Shown: piece after piece, positions 46,448-52,292 of the stretch
Layout: each line of letters begins with the position of its first letter
How positions within the stretch are numbered: position 1 is the first letter of the stretch
NCBI GenBank assembly: GCA_000697335.1
Contig: JNEM01012590.1
Location: 1 to 52,292 of the forward strand
Source of the DNA: Conidiobolus incongruus B7586
Taxonomy: Eukaryota; Entomophthoromycota; Entomophthoromycetes; Entomophthorales; Conidiobolaceae
DNA length: 52,292 nucleotides
Reading direction: 5' to 3'
Translations under genes and position numbers: made by a program
Notes under the pieces: generated by a model
Seen by the model: only the letters and a program-made list of their open reading frames with translations
The model's database searches: none
Told to the model about the DNA's origin: nothing

Positions 46448-49400
46448 ATAAAACTCATGTCTCTTTTATTCTAACTTAAAGTTAAGAAATAATATAATAT
46501 ATATTTTATAATCTTTTCACTAAATTTTAATCTTCTATTATATCTTTCTTTTTCTTATATTTTCTTATTTTTTCTTATCTATTCTTATCTTTTCTTATCT
46601 TCTATTTTTCTTATAACCTTTTCTCACTTCTTATATCTTTATATTTTTTATATTAATTTATCTTTACTCTCTTAATTATATTATAGTTTATTTAAATAAA
46701 ACTAATATAACTACCTATAATATTTTAACTCACATAGGGTAAAATCAAGAATATTTCTCTAATTAACACAGAGATACTTTTTATACCCTAGAAGTTCTCT
46801 TTATCAAAAATTTCTTTAATAAAAATAATAACCCAAATGATTATTTTTACCAACTAAATAATTAACAAAGAATAAACCTCTTAATCTGTTTATTTTTTAA
46901 ATATCAAAACTAAAAGAGAATAACTCTTTCTTTATCTATATACTTAACCTATAAGATTTTTTCTATAACTTTTTTTATCAAACAACTATCTAAATAATTA
47001 AAAAATTATAATGGTTTTAGAAAAGCTTAATAAATCTAAGATTGTTTAAATTTTTTGAGATATATTTTAAACATGTTTTAATAACCTTATTAGAGTAATT
47101 AGATTTAGTATTTATTTATTTATCAAGTAATTCTTAAATTTAGCTAGAAAACTACTAAAGATTATACTATTTTTCCTCCAACAAATATAATTCTAATTAT
47201 ATCAATAACTTTAAATAGTTTAAACAAAAACTAAAAGATGAATTTTACCCTTTTAACTTAGAAAATATTGCTTATCATAAATTTCTATATTTAAAACAAA
47301 CTACCACTGTTTTTAGTTATTTAAATATGTATCAACATTTTAAAAACTATCTCCCTCAACAATATTTTTTTAATTAAATTATAAACTTATTATATAAACT
47401 TAAGAAAAAAATCTATAACAAAATTAATCCTCTAGTTTCTCCCCAAAATAACTCTTTTAAACATATTATAGAGTTAATTTTAAACTATAATTTATCACAT
47501 ATTAAATCAAAAAAAATCACTTATCTTTCTTCTTATTTTTTTTAATTCCCTAATTTCATTTATTAACTTAAAATTCTAATTGAATAATTATTGATAACAT
47601 CTATACTAATAAAAAAATATTAGCTATATCCACCAAATATATTTTTTTTATATTAGAATAATATAAACATATTTTTTAAATAATAAATATACTTATTGTT
47701 ATCTATTAAATATCTTTTATGACTACTTAACTTACCTTTAAAAATCTAATTCCTTTTAACTTAAATAAAACTTTTTTAATTAAAAAAAAGAAATGGATTA
47801 ATAAGTATAAACTATCTTTATTAAGTACCTAAGCTTATTAAACTTTTTCTTTAATTAGTTATTATCCTAATTTATTAACTACTAAATTATTCTCGAACTT
47901 AACCACTATATTTAATATAATTAATAGTAATCTTAATGTATTTTTTTAACCTTACCCACTTAATATCAATAATAATAAAATCACTAAATATTATATTTTG
48001 AGCATTAATATTTAAAAATATTTAACTTAAATAAGTTTAACTCAAAATCTTTAATTGTCATTTATTGTTGTCTTATCACCTAACTTTAATAATAATCTTT
48101 TAGCTTTTCTATTAATTTTTGCTAATTTAATTTTTAATATAAAAGTGAATATCTTACTTAATACCAGTGTTACTAGTTACTTAATCAATAATTAACTAAC
48201 TTTAAAACTTAATCTTATTCTTACTGTTTTTCTTATTAAACTTACTTTAGTTGATAAATCTAAATATATTTCTATAAGTTTTATCTTAGCTTTTTTATCA
48301 CTTTTTAATTAATATACCAAATAATTTAATTTTATTATTATCTTAATATATTATAATACTATTCTAAGATTGAATTAGATAAAGTTACATTTACTTATCT
48401 TTTTAAATCAATTTTCAAAAAACACTTTCTAATTAATTTTAAGTATAATAACTAATAAATCAATTTTATTTTTGTTAATAATCTTTCTTCTAATTCCTTT
48501 TCTAATTTAATTAACCTATAACTTATTTCAACCAATAAACTATTTAATTTAAATAGCAATTATAATATTAATATTAATTTAATATTTAATTATTATATTA
48601 ATTCAATTAATTTAAATAGATTTATTTAATCAACCAATATTAATTTACTTTTAAGTATTATTTAATCTAATAACAACTTTTCTTCAATTCTAAAATTAAA
48701 ACTAAATTTAATTATCATATTATACTAATCTTTTTTAAACTATTTAAGAAAAAACTAAATTTAATCTTATTATCTTGTTTTTATTTCTTGCTTTTTAAAC
48801 AACATCTAAGCTTACTCATCAAATGTTATAATTTTATTACTTAACTACCTAATGTCTTTTTTAGTTAATTCTTATTAAGATATATTTAAACTAAAAGATT
48901 CTTTACCTTTTAAAAGAGAAGTTAAACACAAGATTAAACTACTCTCTAAATCTTAACCTTATTATTATTTCATTTATTTTATATCTATAGTAGAAAACAA
49001 AACTCTGAAAGAAACTTTGTTTTAACTTATTGATAAAGGTTTTATCTATCCTTTAACTTCACCCTAAGGTTTTCTTATTTTTTTTATCAAGAAGAAAGAT
49101 AGTAGATTATATTTTTGTATAGACTTTTAAGCTTTAAACAAAATAACTATTAAAGACAAAACACCACTATTAAATCTTTTTAAATTATGTGACTAAATTT
49201 TAAAATTTAAATTTTTCACAAAATTTAATATAAGAAATAATAATTATTATTATTATAAACCTTCACTTAATTTTATTAACTATTTTTAATATTTGTTTCA
49301 GCTATTATAAATTCATTATCTTGCTTTTTATATTATACAACGTACTTGTTATATTCACAAAACTTATAAATTCTCTTTTTTTTGAATCATAAGATATTTT

Positions 49401-51867
49401 TGTTATATTATACTTTAATGACATCTTGATATTTTTTAAAATATTTAAAGATTATCTTAACCATATTTAATATGTCTTTAATATTTTTAAGAAACACTCT
49501 CTTCTTATAAAACTATTTAAATATTATTTTAGTGTTTTTGAAGTATTTTTTTATAGTTATATTTTGTACTCTAATAGTATTAAAGTTAACCCTAAAAAAA
49601 TTACCATTTTATAATCTTAATTTATTCTAACTGATTTTAATTCCCTATAATTATTTTTAGATATAATTAATTATTTTAAAGACTTCATTAATAGATATGC
49701 TAAACTTATTTTACCTTTAACTAATCTATTCTATTAAAATATATTTTAGAATTAAAAATATCTTAAATATTTTATCTTTATATCTCTAATTAATATTGTA
49801 ACTATAACCTTAATATTAAAAAGTTTTAACTTTTCTTTACCTATTATTCTAATAATTAATGCTTTTAGTTATATCATTAGAAATTAGCTTAATTAATCTA
49901 ATTCTATATATTATAACATTAACTCTTTAAATTATCTTAAGAAGGGAGTAAATATTAAAGCTTTAATATTTAAATCAATAAACCTTTGTTTAGTTGTCTT
50001 TTACTTTTGTAAAATATCACCAGCAAAATTAAATTACCTAATTCATAAATACGAACTATTTTCTATAGTAGAATATCTTAAATATTTCTATCATTTTATA
50101 TTTAAACAATCTATTTATATCTTTACAAATTATAAATATTTTAAATATAGTTAAATAATTAACTATATTTCTTTAAACACTAAACTTTATAGGTTTAATT
50201 TTTTCAAAAATTTAATTTATATATTAGTAATATCAAAGGTTAATATAATACTTTAGCTAATTTTTTATTAAGATATATTGATTATACCCTTATTTATATT
50301 AAATATCAAAAAAATCATATAGATTTAAATTTGGTTTCTTTATAAATATTTATATCTTAAATTAAACAGCTAATTAAATTTAAATTACCTTTTGATGATT
50401 TTGTTTTTTAAATGTATGAAGACTTAAAAAAACTAAAAAACAAAAAACTATTATATATTAAAAAATTTAACTTATTAAATAGCCTTTTGTACTACACTAG
50501 TATATTATATGTCCTTAATATAAAATCAATTAAATTATAATTTCTTAAATTATATCATAATTCAAATAATCTTAAGTTATTAAAGATAGCTATATACCTT
50601 CTAAAAAACCTCAAGACACTTTTATTAACTAAAAATACAAAAAGATATTAAAAAATATATGATTTTTTATGAACAATATCAACTCAAAAAACTACTTAAT
50701 TAATATCTATATAGTCATTTAAATCTTTTACCAATTCTTATATCCTACTAAAGTAATATCTCTATAAATTTTATAGATACCCTTATAATATTTTTGAAAC
50801 TTAATTTAATCTTAGTTGTTATTGATTAACTAAGTAAAATAGTCTATTTGATCACTATAACAAAGAAAATTAATGCTTAAGATTTAGCAAAACTCTTTAT
50901 TAATCATATTTTTAAATATCATAACCTTTCTAATATCATTGTAACTAATAAAAATACTAAATTCACCTTTAAATTCTAGCAAAACCTTATAGAATTATTA
51001 AGATATAAATATAATATCTCTATTATATAATATTAAAGTTTAAATAAATAATCAGAAAAAACAATTTATATGTTAAAAGAAGTTTTTAAATTATACCTGA
51101 ACTATAATATAACTAATTAGTTTAATAACTTACCTTTATTAGAATTTACCATTAATAATTTAATTAACTCTATCATAAAAATAATATTATTCTATTTAAA
51201 CTATAGTTAGCATCTTAACTTTATCAATATTATACCATTTTTTAAAAATACTTTAGCTAATATTAATGACTTCACCACTTATATTAACTCTCTATTATTT
51301 GTTATCAAAGAAAAAATCCTTAAAGCTTAAAATAAGCAAGTTTATTATCATAACAAGAAATCTTTATCTTTTTTAAATTTTCTACCCAGTTTACTAGTTT
51401 TATTAAGTTTTAAAGACATCAATTTATCTTAACATTTAAGCTATCCAAATAAAAAATTACTACCTAAATAGTTAAGTCCTTATTTTATCAAGAATAAAAG
51501 TCTTAATTTTGATACATATAAACTTTATCTACCACCTGATTTGAAAATACATCTAATCTTCTATATCAATGTCTTTAAACTATATAAAAATTCTATTAAA
51601 GACTTTTTATCAAAAGAAACTTATTCTAAACCATTACCTATTAACTTTAATGATTTAAGTAATTATTTTATAATATATAAAATTCTTAATCATAGAAAAT
51701 ATTAAAATAAAAACCAATATCTTATTTAATAGCTTAGATACCTATTAAGAAAAGCTACCTAAGAAGATAAAATTAATATCTTTTATATACTTACCTATTA
51801 TAATTTTAAATCCAAAAAATACTATTAAAAAGAGACTATATTATATTATAGCAAAGTTTAAAAGAAT

Positions 51868-52196
51868 TGTCACATATTTATCTAATTAATCTATATATAT
51901 TTATCTTTTATATTAGTTTATCTATAATTTACCTCTTATTCTATTTTCCCTTAAATTAATCTATTCTTATCCTAATATAAAGTGAGAAGAAATATAACAG
52001 GGATTTATTTATCTACCTATCTATCTATTTATTTATTTATCAATTTATTTAATTATCTAGCTATAACTTTAAGTCTTTATTAAAGATTCCTAATAAAACT
52101 TTATAACTATATTCTAATCCTATAACTTATCAATAATCTAACTAAATTTAATATAATAATCTTAGTTTTTAGCACTAAAATAATATAGTTATACTA
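51868..52196 (+). repeat. 3' LTR of the chromovirus
   Basis: Starts TGTCACATATTTATC, directly after an A/G-rich stretch (GCAAAGTTTAAAAGAA) that fits a polypurine tract. It matches the 5' LTR over its full length. It keeps the TG start better than the 5' LTR does. Confidence 0.82.
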
Positions 52197-52292
52197 AATT
52201 AATTTTTTTATTATTTTTAATAAATAAATATTTTAAATATAAATAAATTTTAATTTTTTTAATAGATTATATTAAGTTATAGTTTTTTATTT
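52197..52292. other. flanking AT-rich DNA at the window edge
   Basis: Short AT-rich tail after the retroelement, possibly the continuation of the older repeat interrupted at 46119. Confidence 0.3.

Larger units (their letters stand above)
46120..52196 (+). mobile_element. Ty3/gypsy chromovirus, full length but badly decayed
   Basis: Fossil LTR retrotransposon of about 6.1 kb with two LTRs of about 328 bp. In the internal part, gag-like traces lie near 46900-47500, a Ty3/gypsy-type reverse transcriptase near 49000-49500, RNase H and integrase traces from about 49900 to 51300, and a chromodomain-like end near 51600-51800. The order RT before integrase and the chromodomain place it in the chromovirus branch of Ty3/gypsy (Metaviridae). 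The coding parts are broken by several dozen stops, so it is long dead. Its base composition is pushed to extreme A/T, and the two LTRs differ mostly by C/T and G/A changes, as expected from RIP-like or deamination-driven decay. Probably old. Confidence 0.85.

Noticed and set aside
1-52292. CRISPR array or bacterial operon structure
   Set aside because: No regularly spaced direct repeats, and spliced introns show the DNA is eukaryotic.

Overview
The window is nuclear DNA of a very AT-rich eukaryote. Short spliced introns (about 50-70 nt, GT..AG), an LTR retrotransposon with a chromodomain, and the gene set (secreted M14 carboxypeptidases, F-BAR/SH3 protein, type II citrate synthase, DUF4203 membrane proteins) point to a fungus. 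Coding exons are clearly richer in G+C, and C-ending codons are favoured in strongly expressed-looking genes (ALDH7, ACP, citrate synthase). The extreme AT content with an otherwise ordinary mitochondrial and peroxisomal gene set suggests an early-diverging zygomycete such as Conidiobolus; this placement is inference.

Left part (1-19500): an intronless secreted carboxypeptidase A (-), an intronless ALDH7/antiquitin (+), a tRNA-Phe (-) with a solo LTR inserted just upstream, a divergent pair MOCS2A (-)/mitochondrial ACP (+), a three-exon SmG gene (-), a four-exon F-BAR/SH3 gene (-), a second secreted carboxypeptidase with a Gln/Pro-rich tail (-), a second identical tRNA-Phe (+) with a related solo LTR at the same upstream distance, and a TMEM198-like DUF4203 membrane protein (+).

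Middle (19500-38150): a foreign-looking higher-GC island, a paralogue of the DUF4203 gene interrupted by one in-frame stop, a twelve-exon type II citrate synthase with a 14-nt microexon, a heavily decayed AT desert, one arm of a near-identical 0.59-kb inverted repeat with a tRNA-like head, an MCM8 pseudogene, a secreted Pro/Gln-rich protein, and a five-exon NAD-type SDR.

Right part (38384-52292): the other arm of the inverted repeat, a five-exon gene for a GRAM/VASt-like protein with a C-terminal membrane anchor, and a complete-length but very badly decayed Ty3/gypsy chromovirus with both LTRs, seemingly nested in an older AT-rich repeat that has a relative in the 27.9-28.7 kb desert.

The genes do not form one pathway. 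The most interesting structure is the pair of solo LTRs of one family, each starting or ending exactly 11 nt from an identical tRNA-Phe gene, in opposite relative orientations and with a perfect 5-bp target duplication in one case. This is the signature of a retrotransposon that targets RNA polymerase III start sites.
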